NCBI GenBank assembly: GCA_018711755.1
Contig: DVHY01000069.1
Span: 1 to 22,454 of the forward strand
Direction: 5' to 3'
Length of the DNA stretch: 22,454 nt
Source of the DNA: Candidatus Limivicinus faecipullorum
GTDB taxonomy: Bacteria; Bacillota; Clostridia; Oscillospirales; Oscillospiraceae
Part shown: positions 6,432 through 14,596 of the stretch, piece by piece
Numbering within the stretch: the stretch's first letter is position 1
Layout: each line of letters opens with the position of its first letter
Notes under the pieces: model-generated
The model's input: only the letters and a program-made list of their open reading frames with translations
What the model was told of the DNA's origin: nothing
Database searches by the model: none
Position numbers and translations under genes: made by a program

Positions 6432-7473
6432 TCAGTTCCCCTGCCGCTATACGCAGCACGGCCTCCTTCAGCAGTTCCCTTTCATTCTGGGAGCTGCTTT
6501 TCATTTTATAATCCGTCTCTGCACACAGCTCCACAGCTTTTGCAAGCTGGGGCAAAGTAAAGCCCCGGGCGGCGTTTATCAGCTTCCTTGCTGCGTAGTC
6601 GGACTTGACAGCGCAGTCCTCCATGAGGAACTTTGCGCCCAGCCCCTTGTCGATGGCCAGACGGGCGGCATAGAGCCTGCGCATCTGCATGCCCAGCATG
6701 GCCGTCATGGCGATGGGCTCGTTGTTCTTGTCCGCCAGCAGCTCCGCCAGCACGGCCAGGGCGCTGTTGTATTTCTTCTGGGCAATTAGCTCCGTCATGT
6801 CGAATATCACCGCTTCCGGGACGTGGTTGGCCACAGCCTCCACATCTGCTGCCGTCACCTTGTCCCCCTTGGCGTAAGCGGCGACCTTTTCTATCTCGGG
6901 AATGAGGCCGCTCATCAGCTCGCCGCTGATGAAGATCAGGCGCTGAGCCGCATCCAGCTCTATCCCCTTCCCCGCTGCGGCAAAGCGCCGAACCAGCCAA
7001 TCCGTGAGCTGTCCCTGGGACTGGTTGGTGAATTTAAGCTCCTTGGCGTTCTGGCGCAGGGCCTTTACGCTTTTAAGCCTGCCGTCGGGCTCATACTTCG
7101 CCCCCAGGACGAAAACCACCACGCAGTAGTCAGGCACATCCCTGAGCAGCTTCTCCAGGGCCTCGCCGTCCTTTAGCCTGTTGATATCGATATCCCTCAG
7201 CTCGATGAAACTGCGCTCCGTCATAAAGGGCAGGGAGTCCATAGCCTGGCGCAGGCTGTCCATATCCAGCTCCGGGCCGTCCATCCTGTGATAGCTGAAG
7301 CTGTCCTCCCCCTCGGGCAGACATATCCTTTTAAGCTCCGCCAGGTACTGCTCCCTCAGATAGTCCTCGGGCCCCCAGAGCAGATAGCTCCTGGCCGGGC
7401 CCTGCTGCTTCAGTTCCCTTACAGCGGCAATATAATTCAGTTTTTCATCGTTTTTCCCGTACTTTTTAGCCAA
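6418..7473 (-). CDS. holA: DNA polymerase III subunit delta
   Basis: This 351-aa protein matches HolA, the clamp-loader wrench that opens the beta sliding clamp. It has the N-terminal P-loop-like but degenerate region (YLLWGPEDYLREQYL, about 30-44), the central AAA+-like helical part, and the C-terminal collar domain (about 205-345, with MTAMLGMQMRRLYAARL). Length is normal for the family (about 330-350). The start is TTG at 7471-7473 with GGGAG eight nt upstream; an ATG would have to lie far inside the conserved region. It begins 14 nt after the comEC stop and overlaps the next gene by 14 bp, so the three are probably one transcript. The comEC-holA order is common in Firmicutes. Confidence 0.95.
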   Translation of the reverse strand: MAKKYGKNDEKLNYIAAVRELKQQGPARSYLLWGPEDYLREQYLAELKRICLPEGEDSFSYHRMDGPELDMDSLRQAMDSLPFMTERSFIELRDIDINRLKDGEALEKLLRDVPDYCVVVFVLGAKYEPDGRLKSVKALRQNAKELKFTNQSQGQLTDWLVRRFAAAGKGIELDAAQRLIFISGELMSGLIPEIEKVAAYAKGDKVTAADVEAVANHVPEAVIFDMTELIAQKKYNSALAVLAELLADKNNEPIAMTAMLGMQMRRLYAARLAIDKGLGAKFLMEDCAVKSDYAARKLINAARGFTLPQLAKAVELCAETDYKMKSSSQNERELLKEAVLRIAAGELNGEN

Positions 7474-7487
7474 TTCAGTTTCTCCCG

Positions 7488-9743
7488 TTATTCGGATATG
7501 CGTATCTCCACGGTACCGTCCAGGTCGGTCCTGTACACATTATACCCGCAAAGTTTCAGGCGTTCAAGTGTTTCATCCGCCGGGCAGTCCTGGTAGTTGA
7601 AGCCCAGGCTCACAATGGCATCCTCCCCGTCCAGGGCCTCAAGGAAGCTGCGGGAGCAGGAGTTTTCACAGCCATGGCTGCCTGCGACCAGCAGCCGGAT
7701 CTCCCGGCCCCGGCAGGCCGGTGCCAGCCTCGCCTCTTCCTCTCCGCCCTCCCCGGTCACCAGCGCCCTGTAGCCGCCGATATCCAGCACCACCGACAGG
7801 CTGCGCCCCCAGCTCTCAGTCTGTCCGGCCAGAAGCTCCAGTTCAATGGCGCCCAGGTCGATACGGGTGTCGGAATCTATGTACTCCGGCTCCAGAGCCT
7901 GCTCCTGGGCTGCGGAGAGTATCTCATCCATCAGTTCCCCGCCGCCTCTGGACCGGGGCAGCAGTATACGCTCCACCTCCACCATCTCCAGCAGCATTGG
8001 CACCCCGCCGGCAAATTCCTCGCTGAGCTTGGGTATCACAAGCATGTCCACCTTGTACCGCCCGCGGCTTATAAGGTATTGCCCCGCCAGCTCCCCGGCG
8101 TCATCCAGCCGGTACAGATTTCCGCAGCCCACCGCCACGGTGCAGTTATCTCCCAAAGCAAGGGTACACAGGCCCTGCCCCACATCTACGACCGCCAGAG
8201 TGTCCCGGCCCCGGTTGTAGTCATAGTTTACATAACATAGAATCCCGGTAAGACTGAGCAGGCTCAGTACCGACGGCAGGCCAATGCGCAGCCAGAACTT
8301 CCGTTTAAGATGGGCGCAGAGTATGAACAGGGCGTAGCAGCCCAGCAGCCAGCCCACCAGCAGTCGGTTTTCCAGGTAGAGAGCGGCCACCGGCGAGGCG
8401 GAGACCAGGCCGGCCACCAGAAAGACATAGCGGGCCAGCCAGGAGCAGAGCCAGGCGGTCGCATATCCCAGCCAGGGCAGTAGGGACAGGGCGCAGGCGG
8501 TCCAGCCCAGACCGAAGCAGAGGGACACCGCCCACAGCCCGGCGATATTGCTGAGCACCGCCATGGCCGGGATATACCCGAAATGCAGGGCGGTGAGGGG
8601 CGTGGTGAATACCATGACGCCCAGAGAGCTGGCCACATTTGCCGCGGCATATTTTCCCAGCCGCCGCCTGAGAAGTCCGGGGAATCTGACTGCGAAGAAG
8701 CGGTATATCCTGCCTGCAAAGCAGAAGATACCCGCCACGGCGGCAAAGGACAGCTGCAGGCTGATGCTGGCGGCGGAAAAGGGGTTTTCCAAAAGGATAA
8801 GGGCCAGAGCAAAAGCCAGGGAGCTGGGCGGGTCGTTCTCCCGGCGCAGCAGCGGGGCAGTCAGCTGGAAGCTCTGCATTATACCGGCCCGTACCGCCGA
8901 GGGGCTTGCCCCGGTGACCAGCACGAAAAGCCATATCAGCAGCAGGCAGAGCAGGGAGCTGCGCTTTCCCGCACCCAGGAGCATACGCAGCAGCCCCACC
9001 AAAAAGGCCACGTGCATCCCCGACACCGCAACGATATGCATGAAGCTGGCCCTGGTGAGCGCCAGATGGAGGCCCTGGTCCTCATACAGCAGGCTCTTGT
9101 CTCCAAGAAGCAGGGCCTGCATGAAATGGGCGGTGTCCTCAGGGAAGATCTCGTTTATCCTTTCGGTCAGGCCGCGGCTGAGCCTCAGGATGAAATAGCC
9201 TCTCCCCTGTCCCTCCTCCAGTTTGATTCCGCCCTCGGCACTTATCTTCAGATATATCCCCCGGCTGTAATAGTTATCGTAGCTCTCGCCATATACGGTG
9301 TCGGCTCTTTTTACCGTGCCGGTAAAGCTGATGCGCTGGCCGGGCCTGAGCTCGGCACAGCTGATGTCGTTGTCATAGACAATGGCCTTCAGCCCCGGCA
9401 GCTCATCTCCCAGGAGCTTCACCTCCAGCCGGCAGTAGTCCTCATATACCACAGGGTAAGCTGTCAGCTCGGCATAAATTTCATGGCTCTCCCCGTTATA
9501 GGACAGGGTCTTTCCCACGGTGCGGCTGTAATGGAACTGATAGGCCAGTATACCCACGGAGAAAGCCAGGAGCACAATGACCCCCGGCCGCAGCCAGCGG
9601 CTGCCCGGCAGAAGCAGCAGGGCGGCCAGAAAGGCGGAAAGCACGGCGGCATATATCAGCAGCTCCTGGCCGAGGATGTAATTGGCCGCGAAAATGGCGG
9701 CAGAAAAGCCGCAGGCCGCCAGTGCCAGCTTTCTTACGCCCAT
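7488..9743 (-). CDS. comEC: ComEC/Rec2-family DNA-uptake channel with degenerate metallo-beta-lactamase domain
   Basis: ComEC forms the inner-membrane channel for single-stranded DNA during transformation. The ATG at 9741-9743 follows AAGGAGGGG, giving 751 aa; the frame is open 94 codons further but that part looks non-coding. Order: two N-terminal helices (about 5-70), an OB-like DUF4131 region (about 75-195), the competence domain (about 200-500, motifs HIVAVSGMHV 236-245 and GASPSAVRAGIM 278-289, with many helices), then a C-terminal metallo-beta-lactamase-like domain (about 512-751). That last domain keeps VVDVGQG (518-524), but the Asp that usually follows is Leu, and the usual HxHxDH metal motif is replaced by KLSEEF (572-577). 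The later HHGS-like motif reads SHGCENS. The nuclease is therefore probably inactive. It heads the comEC-holA-Toprim unit; the holA start is 14 nt downstream. Confidence 0.93.
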   Translation of the reverse strand: MGVRKLALAACGFSAAIFAANYILGQELLIYAAVLSAFLAALLLLPGSRWLRPGVIVLLAFSVGILAYQFHYSRTVGKTLSYNGESHEIYAELTAYPVVYEDYCRLEVKLLGDELPGLKAIVYDNDISCAELRPGQRISFTGTVKRADTVYGESYDNYYSRGIYLKISAEGGIKLEEGQGRGYFILRLSRGLTERINEIFPEDTAHFMQALLLGDKSLLYEDQGLHLALTRASFMHIVAVSGMHVAFLVGLLRMLLGAGKRSSLLCLLLIWLFVLVTGASPSAVRAGIMQSFQLTAPLLRRENDPPSSLAFALALILLENPFSAASISLQLSFAAVAGIFCFAGRIYRFFAVRFPGLLRRRLGKYAAANVASSLGVMVFTTPLTALHFGYIPAMAVLSNIAGLWAVSLCFGLGWTACALSLLPWLGYATAWLCSWLARYVFLVAGLVSASPVAALYLENRLLVGWLLGCYALFILCAHLKRKFWLRIGLPSVLSLLSLTGILCYVNYDYNRGRDTLAVVDVGQGLCTLALGDNCTVAVGCGNLYRLDDAGELAGQYLISRGRYKVDMLVIPKLSEEFAGGVPMLLEMVEVERILLPRSRGGGELMDEILSAAQEQALEPEYIDSDTRIDLGAIELELLAGQTESWGRSLSVVLDIGGYRALVTGEGGEEEARLAPACRGREIRLLVAGSHGCENSCSRSFLEALDGEDAIVSLGFNYQDCPADETLERLKLCGYNVYRTDLDGTVEIRISE

Positions 9744-10023
9744 TCTGCCCCTCCTTTCCTCCGTCCTCTTGTCCCTCTGTTCTGTTATTATGTAAACTTC
9801 TCCCGGTACAAAATCCAAGCCCTGCCAAAACTTCAAACCCCAATGTGTGCAACTGCCAAACCGGGCGTGGCTCTCTATCTGCCCCGGGTGTGGTTTTAAA
9901 TCCGCCTCTGGCATGAACCAAGGGCCGGGCCGGATATGGCCCTCAGGGCCGAGTCGGGCATGATCCCATGGCCGCCCCAGGCCCGGCCCCAGGGTCGGGC
10001 CGGATATAAACGCCGGCTTGGGC
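9744..10023. other. Intergenic region upstream of comEC
   Basis: About 280 bp separate the comEC start from the terminator of the alaS-hinT unit. Bases 9744-9800 hold the comEC ribosome site and an AT-richer stretch (GTTTACATAATAAC on the minus strand) that may contain the promoter, although no hexamer pair with good spacing could be fixed. Bases 9905-10015 are very GC-rich and carry degenerate direct repeats. The frame of comEC stays open across this region, but the translation is Pro/Gly/His-rich and unlike ComEC, so it is treated as non-coding. Confidence 0.5.
9921..10014. repeat. Degenerate direct repeats, unit about 24 bp
   Basis: The 17-mer at 9921-9937 recurs at 9991-10007 with one mismatch (AGGGYCGGGCCGGATAT). 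A third, more diverged copy begins at 9945 (AGGGCCGAGTCGGGCAT). The stretch is strongly GC-rich and able to fold. It lies between a terminator and the comEC gene. Confidence 0.55.
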
Positions 10024-10059
10024 AAAAAAACCGCAGGGCGGAACCAGTCCGCCCTGCGG
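10024..10059 (-). terminator. Rho-independent terminator of the alaS-hinT unit
   Basis: A perfect 12-bp stem (10031-10042 with 10048-10059) and 5-nt loop is followed on the minus strand by seven T (10024-10030). It begins 8 nt after the hinT stop codon. Confidence 0.93.
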
Positions 10060-10067
10060 TGACAAAA

Positions 10068-10415
10068 TCATATCATCTTGTCGGCCATTTTCACGCCGCC
10101 GAGAATGTGGAAATGCAGATGCATGACGGTCTGTCCCCCGTCCTCTCCGCAGTTGCTGATGACCCGGTAGCCCTTGTCCAGGCCCTCGGCCTTGGCTATC
10201 TTCGCCACCGCCTCAAGGCACTTGGCGGCATAGAGGGAGTTGCTCTCATCCAGCTGGGCCACAGAGGCTATGTGCTCCTTTGGCACCACCAGGATATGGA
10301 CGGGAGCCTGGGGATTGATATCCCGGAAGGCGTAGACATACTCGTCCTCATAGACCTTGGCGCTGGGTATTTCCCCGGCAATTATTTTGCAGAACAGGCA
10401 ATTGTCATCTCTCAT
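10068..10415 (-). CDS. HIT-family nucleotide hydrolase (HinT-like)
   Basis: This 115-aa protein is a HinT-type purine nucleoside phosphoramidase, cleaving AMP-lysine-type or acyl-AMP bonds. The catalytic triad motif H-x-H-x-H is HLHFH at residues 99-103, within GGQTVMHLHFHILGG. N-terminal CLFC (residues 6-9) with later His residues forms the structural zinc site seen in many bacterial members, and the FRDINPQAPVHILVVPK segment is diagnostic. Length matches the family (about 110-140). The ATG at 10413-10415 has GGAGG seven nt upstream. It starts 15 nt after alaS, so it is cotranscribed and falls under the same T-box. HinT is known to hydrolyse aminoacyl-adenylates, which makes a role beside an aminoacyl-tRNA synthetase reasonable, but that is inference. 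Confidence 0.95.
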   Translation of the reverse strand: MRDDNCLFCKIIAGEIPSAKVYEDEYVYAFRDINPQAPVHILVVPKEHIASVAQLDESNSLYAAKCLEAVAKIAKAEGLDKGYRVISNCGEDGGQTVMHLHFHILGGVKMADKMI

Positions 10416-10430
10416 GTTCTTACCTCCAGT

Positions 10431-13067
10431 TCAAATTTTTTCTTTTACAAAGCTCTCCACAGCGGCCAGAGCCTCGTCCAGCTTGCTCAGATCGTTGCCG
10501 CCGCCCATGGCGGAATCGGGCTTACCGCCGCCCTTGCCTCCGGCGATGGCCGTGATATTCTTTATGATGTCGCCGGCTTTCAGGCCCTTGGCCACGGCCT
10601 CCTTACCGCAGACGCACTGGAAGCTGATCTTGTCCCCGTTGACGGCGGCGATGACCGCCACCACGGCTCCGTCCTTATCTCTCAGCACGTCGCCCATCTT
10701 TCTCAGGGTGTTGGCGTCGCAGCAGCCCTGCTTGCAGGTGACAACATGGACTCCGCCGATGTCCGCCGCCTTTTTCAGCAGCTCTTCGGCGCCGCCGGCG
10801 GACTCTTTGGCCTTGTACTGCTCGATGAGGCGCTTTGCCTCTTTCAGCTCGTTGGCCTGCTGTTCCAGCTTCTGGAGTATATCCCCGCTGCCGGTCTTCA
10901 GCATGGCGGCGATGGCGGAGAGCTCATCCAGGCTGCTGTGCATATCCTCCAGGGTGCGCTCTCCTGTGCTGGCCTCAATGCGCCGCACGCCGGAGGCCAC
11001 GGAGCCCTCGGAGATTATGTGGAAGGCGCCCGCCTTGGCGGTATTGCTCAGGTGGGTGCCGCCGCAGAGCTCAACGCTGCAGCCGCCCATGTCCACCACT
11101 CTGACCACCTGGCCGTACTTCTCACCGAATAAGGCGGTGGCTCCGCTGTTTCTGGCCTCCTCCAGGCTCATCTCCTTGACGTTTATATCGTAGCCGTGGA
11201 GAATGGTCTCGTTCACCATATGCTCCACCTCCTGGAGCTGCTGGGGGGTGACGGCGGAGAAATGGGTGAAGTCAAAGCGGAGGAAGTCCGGCTCCACCAG
11301 GGAGCCTGCCTGATGCACATGGTCACCCAGGACTTTTCTCAGGGCGCTGTGGAGCAGGTGGGTGGCGCTGTGAGCCCGGCCTATGGCCTCACGGCGCTGC
11401 CGGTCGTAGCTGACCGCCACTTCGTCCCCCAGCTTCACGCAGCCGGACTTGACTGTGCCGTAGTGCATGATCTTGCCGCCCTTGTTCTTCTGGACGTTGT
11501 TCACCTGGAAGACAAAGTCCCCGGCGCTGATGCTGCCGTGGTCGGCCACCTGGCCGCCCATCTCGGCGTACATCACAGTCTTGTCCAGCACCAGGATGGC
11601 CTCGGCACCCTGGGAGACGGCCTCTCTGGCCTCGCCCTCGGCAACTATTGCCAGGACCTTGGCCTTGCAGCTGTCATTATCATAACCTACAAACTCGGTA
11701 TCCGCAATACCTTTGCCGAATTCTATACCGGCCCAGCCCAGATCGCCCAGGGCCTCCCTGGCCTTGCGGGCACGGACACGCTGCTCCTCCATGAGTTCCT
11801 TGAAAGCGGCCTGGTCCACCTCCATGCCCTCGTCGGCGCACATCTCTATGGTCAGGTCTATGGGGAAACCGTAGGTATCATAGAGCTTGAAAGTGTCTGC
11901 TCCGGAGAAGACTGTCTCGCCCTTGGCCTTGTGCTCAGCCATCAGCTCCTCAAAGATGTGCATGCCGGCGTCTATGGTACGGGCAAAGTTCTCCTCCTCG
12001 GTCTTGATGACCTTGGTGATATAGCTCTGCTTCTCCCGCAGCTCCGGGTACTGGCACTCGTTTTCATGGACAACGGTGTCTATGACCTGGTAGAGGAAGG
12101 GCTCGTTGACGCCCAGGAGTTTCCCGTGGCGGGCAGCCCGGCGCAGCAGGCGGCGCAGCACATAGCCCCGGCCCTCGTTGGAGGGCAGCACCCCGTCGCA
12201 GATCATGAAGGTGGCGGAGCGGATGTGGTCGGTGATGACCCGCAGGGACACGTCCATCTTCTCGCTCTTGCCGTAGTAGGCGTGGGTGAGCTGGCTGACC
12301 TTGTTGGTGATGTTCATGACGGTATCCACGTCGAAGAGGGAGTTTACCCCCTGGCACACCACGGCCAGGCGCTCCAGGCCCATGCCGGTATCGATATTCT
12401 TCTGCTTGAGCTCGGTATAATGGCCCTCGCCGTCGTTATCGAACTGGGAGAAGACGTTGTTCCAGACCTCCATGTAGCGGTCGCAGTCGCAGCCCACGGT
12501 GCAGTCCGGTTTGCCGCAGCCGTACTCCTCGCCCCGGTCGTAGTATATCTCGGAGCAGGGCCCGCAGGGGCCGGCGCCGTGCTCCCAGAAGTTGTCCTCC
12601 TTGCCGAAGCGGAAGATGCGCTGGGCAGGGATACCGATGTCCTTGTTCCATATCTCAAAGGCCTCGTCGTCATCCACATAGATGGAGGGGTAGAGCCGGT
12701 CCGGGTCTATGCCCACCCACTTGGGAGAGGTGAGGAACTCCCAGCTCCACTCTATGGCCTCCTTCTTGAAATAGTCCCCAAAGGAGAAGTTGCCCAGCAT
12801 CTCAAAGTAGGTGCCGTGGCGGGCGGTCTTGCCGATGTTCTCGATATCGCCGGTGCGTATGCACTTCTGGCAGGTGCAGACCCTGTGGCAGGGGGGCTCC
12901 TGCTCGCCCTTGAAATAGGGCTTCATGGGGGCCATGCCGGAATTTATCAGCAGCAGGCTGGCGTCATTCTGAGGTATAAGGGAGAAGCTGGGCAGACGCA
13001 GATGGCCCTTGCTCTCAAAGAAGCTGAGGAACATCTCCCGCAGCTGATTCAGACCGAATTTTTCCAT
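10431..13067 (-). CDS. alaS: Alanine--tRNA ligase
   Basis: The start at 13065-13067 (ATG, with GGAGG upstream) gives 878 aa, the normal size. An in-frame extension to 13193 runs through the leader hairpins and is not used. Domain order: class II catalytic core (1-240, motif 2 around RHGTYFEMLGNFSFGDYF, motif 3 GMGLERLA at about 228-235); tRNA-recognition helices (about 241-460); editing domain with H566-x3-H570 (AHSATH) and C668-x3-H672 (CGGTH) as zinc ligands that remove mischarged Ser and Gly; coiled coil (about 715-760); and a C-terminal DHHA1 domain ending in the Gly-rich GGKGGGKP (843-850). A Cys-rich loop (CGKPDCTVGCDCD, about 184-196) in the catalytic domain is typical of Firmicutes AlaRS. 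Expression is controlled by the alanine T-box just upstream. hinT follows after 15 nt. Confidence 0.98.
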   Translation of the reverse strand: MEKFGLNQLREMFLSFFESKGHLRLPSFSLIPQNDASLLLINSGMAPMKPYFKGEQEPPCHRVCTCQKCIRTGDIENIGKTARHGTYFEMLGNFSFGDYFKKEAIEWSWEFLTSPKWVGIDPDRLYPSIYVDDDEAFEIWNKDIGIPAQRIFRFGKEDNFWEHGAGPCGPCSEIYYDRGEEYGCGKPDCTVGCDCDRYMEVWNNVFSQFDNDGEGHYTELKQKNIDTGMGLERLAVVCQGVNSLFDVDTVMNITNKVSQLTHAYYGKSEKMDVSLRVITDHIRSATFMICDGVLPSNEGRGYVLRRLLRRAARHGKLLGVNEPFLYQVIDTVVHENECQYPELREKQSYITKVIKTEEENFARTIDAGMHIFEELMAEHKAKGETVFSGADTFKLYDTYGFPIDLTIEMCADEGMEVDQAAFKELMEEQRVRARKAREALGDLGWAGIEFGKGIADTEFVGYDNDSCKAKVLAIVAEGEAREAVSQGAEAILVLDKTVMYAEMGGQVADHGSISAGDFVFQVNNVQKNKGGKIMHYGTVKSGCVKLGDEVAVSYDRQRREAIGRAHSATHLLHSALRKVLGDHVHQAGSLVEPDFLRFDFTHFSAVTPQQLQEVEHMVNETILHGYDINVKEMSLEEARNSGATALFGEKYGQVVRVVDMGGCSVELCGGTHLSNTAKAGAFHIISEGSVASGVRRIEASTGERTLEDMHSSLDELSAIAAMLKTGSGDILQKLEQQANELKEAKRLIEQYKAKESAGGAEELLKKAADIGGVHVVTCKQGCCDANTLRKMGDVLRDKDGAVVAVIAAVNGDKISFQCVCGKEAVAKGLKAGDIIKNITAIAGGKGGGKPDSAMGGGNDLSKLDEALAAVESFVKEKI

Positions 13068-13110
13068 TTCTCTTTTCCTCCATAATAAAACTGAATTTAC
13101 CCCGGGCGGG

Positions 13111-13146
13111 AAAAAAATAAACCTCCGCCCCGGACAGGGGCGAAGG
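13111..13146 (-). terminator. Regulated terminator of the alaS T-box
   Basis: The stem CCTTCGCCCC / GGGGCGGAGG (10 bp with one weak pair) has a short loop and is followed on the minus strand by TTTATTTTTTT. It competes with the T-box antiterminator. Confidence 0.9.
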
Positions 13147-13334
13147 TATGTTCGCGGTACCACCCTGATTTGCCGCAATGCGGCATCTCTCATGCCTTTA
13201 ACGCAGACTTACGCCCCGGTCATCCCGGGGAGGCTCGGAAGTGGCTGCCGGTCTGGGACACAGGGCCTTTCAGCATACGGCCCCTCTCTGTGGTGCGCCA
13301 TATTCCGGCTGGTTTCGTCACAGCCAAAATCACT
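13111..13334 (-). promoter_or_regulatory. Alanine T-box riboswitch leader of alaS
   Basis: The minus strand carries the T-box consensus AGGGTGGTACCGCG (plus 13153-13166). Its variable base T fits the A73 discriminator of tRNA-Ala. Stem I starts with GAAGT pairing to ACTTC and has the upper stem CACAGAGAG...TGTG with the AG-type bulge and GCTGAAA terminal loop (plus 13270-13295). The specifier region reads GCAGCC (13243-13248), offering GCA or GCC, both alanine codons. Downstream the terminator stem (13122-13131 with 13137-13146) is followed by a T-rich run (13111-13119). Uncharged tRNA-Ala should stabilise the antiterminator and turn on alaS-hinT. Confidence 0.93.
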
Positions 13335-13340
13335 TCTGTA

Positions 13341-13368
13341 ATTCTATCACAAGAACTGGGATTGTCAA
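13341..13368 (-). promoter_or_regulatory. alaS promoter with extended -10
   Basis: On the minus strand a perfect TTGACA (13363-13368), a 16-bp spacer and TGATAGAAT (extended -10; hexamer 13341-13346) give a strong promoter with a start near 13334. The -35 begins 4 nt after the U32-gene stop codon, so there is no terminator between the units and readthrough from mltG-U32 can also enter the T-box. Confidence 0.88.
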
Positions 13369-13372
13369 GCCT

Positions 13373-14596
13373 TTACCTGTATTTTCTCACTATGGAGAGA
13401 CGGGGCGCAGGACAGGGCAAAGCCATATGTATCTCCATCATGGGGTGGCGGGTGTCCTCTATCTCCTCCCCTTCGGCGTTATACATATGCTCGGCTTTGA
13501 ACTTCACCGGCCTTATATCCGGGCCTATAAGCTCAAGCTCGTCCCCTTTATAGAACTTGTTGCGCTGGCTGAGGACCGCATTGCCCTCCCCGTCGCAGCT
13601 TTCCACCACGGCGGCCACGTCCGCCAGGCTGGAATAGCTGGCCTGGGAATAGTGCTGGCCGGGATAGCCGTAATAGAAGCCGGTGCAGTAGGGCCGGTGG
13701 CTGAGCTTCTCAGTCTCCTCCACCCAGAGCCGGTCCAGCTTCTCCCCCTTCACGGCAGCGTTAATGGCATGGCGGTAAGCATTGGTGACGATGGCGGCAT
13801 AGTAGGCGGATTTCATCCGTCCCTCTATTTTGAAGCTGCTGATCCCCGCATCTATCAGCTCCGGCATGTGCTCTATCATGCACATGTCCCGGGAGTTCAT
13901 GATGTAGGTGCCCTCTTTGTCCTCCCCTATGGGGAAATACTCCCCGGGCCGGGTCTCCTCCATAAGGCTGTATTTCCAGCGGCAGGGCTGGGCGCACTCC
14001 CCCCGGTTGGCGTCCCTGCCGGTGAGGTAGTTGGACAGCAGGCAGCGGCCGGAGAAGGACACGCACATGGCCCCGTGGACAAAGGCCTCCAGCTTCAGCT
14101 CCTTCGGCGTGTTGGCCCTTATCTTCCGTATATCCTCCATGGATGTCTCCCGGGCCAGGACCACCGTGTCCGCCCCCATGTCGTACAAGGCGCAGGCAGT
14201 GGCGCTGTTGATGACCCCCAGCTGAGTGCTCACATGGAGCTTTGCATGGGGCGCATGCCTCTTGGCCAGCTCCATAACTCCCAGGTCGGCGATAATGAGC
14301 CCGTCCACTTCCAGGCTCTCCAGCCATTCCAGATAGCCGGGCAGCCGCTTCAGCTCCTCCTCCCTGGGCAGGGTATTGCAGGTGACATAGACATGACGGC
14401 CCAGGCCGTGGCACATGGCCACGGCCTTTTCCATCTCTTCGCTGTTAAAGTTTCCGGCTGAGGCCCTCATGCCGAATTCGGTGCCCGCCAGATACACGGC
14501 GTCGGCTCCGTAGCAAAGGGCCATTTCCAGCCGCTCCATATCCCCGGCCGGGGACAGGAGCTCCAAGTCCTTACGAGTAGTCCTGAGTTGCGACAA
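13373..14596 (-). CDS. Peptidase U32 family protein (TrhP/RlhA-like)
   Basis: The U32 signature EAFVHGAMCVSFSGRC lies at about residues 170-185. Further Cys at about 201 and 205 complete a four-Cys set like the Fe-S ligands of TrhP and RlhA. In E. coli these act in prephenate-dependent hydroxylation of tRNA U34 or 23S rRNA; the peptidase name is historical. The N-terminal LELLSPAGDMERLEMAL is the usual family opening, ahead of a TIM-barrel-like body; a U32 C-terminal beta domain ends the protein. The start is uncertain. I prefer TTG at 14594-14596, behind CGGAG at about 10-nt spacing, giving 407 aa and a 26-bp overlap with mltG. An ATG at 14657-14659 lacks a ribosome site and would add an unlikely peptide. 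mltG followed by U32 is a conserved Firmicutes order. Confidence 0.88.
   Translation of the reverse strand: MSQLRTTRKDLELLSPAGDMERLEMALCYGADAVYLAGTEFGMRASAGNFNSEEMEKAVAMCHGLGRHVYVTCNTLPREEELKRLPGYLEWLESLEVDGLIIADLGVMELAKRHAPHAKLHVSTQLGVINSATACALYDMGADTVVLARETSMEDIRKIRANTPKELKLEAFVHGAMCVSFSGRCLLSNYLTGRDANRGECAQPCRWKYSLMEETRPGEYFPIGEDKEGTYIMNSRDMCMIEHMPELIDAGISSFKIEGRMKSAYYAAIVTNAYRHAINAAVKGEKLDRLWVEETEKLSHRPYCTGFYYGYPGQHYSQASYSSLADVAAVVESCDGEGNAVLSQRNKFYKGDELELIGPDIRPVKFKAEHMYNAEGEEIEDTRHPMMEIHMALPCPAPRLSIVRKYR

Noticed and set aside
5562..6560. 332-codon plus-strand ORF across the small membrane protein and Toprim gene
   Set aside because: Shadow frame; no ribosome site, and it crosses two better-supported genes in other frames.
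9744..10025. 94-codon N-terminal extension of ComEC
   Set aside because: A far better start with AAGGAGGGG is at 9743, where the normal ComEC N-terminal helices begin; the extension is repetitive and Pro/Gly-rich.
13068..13193. In-frame extension of alaS
   Set aside because: It would translate the T-box terminator; the conserved AlaRS start and GGAGG site are at 13067.
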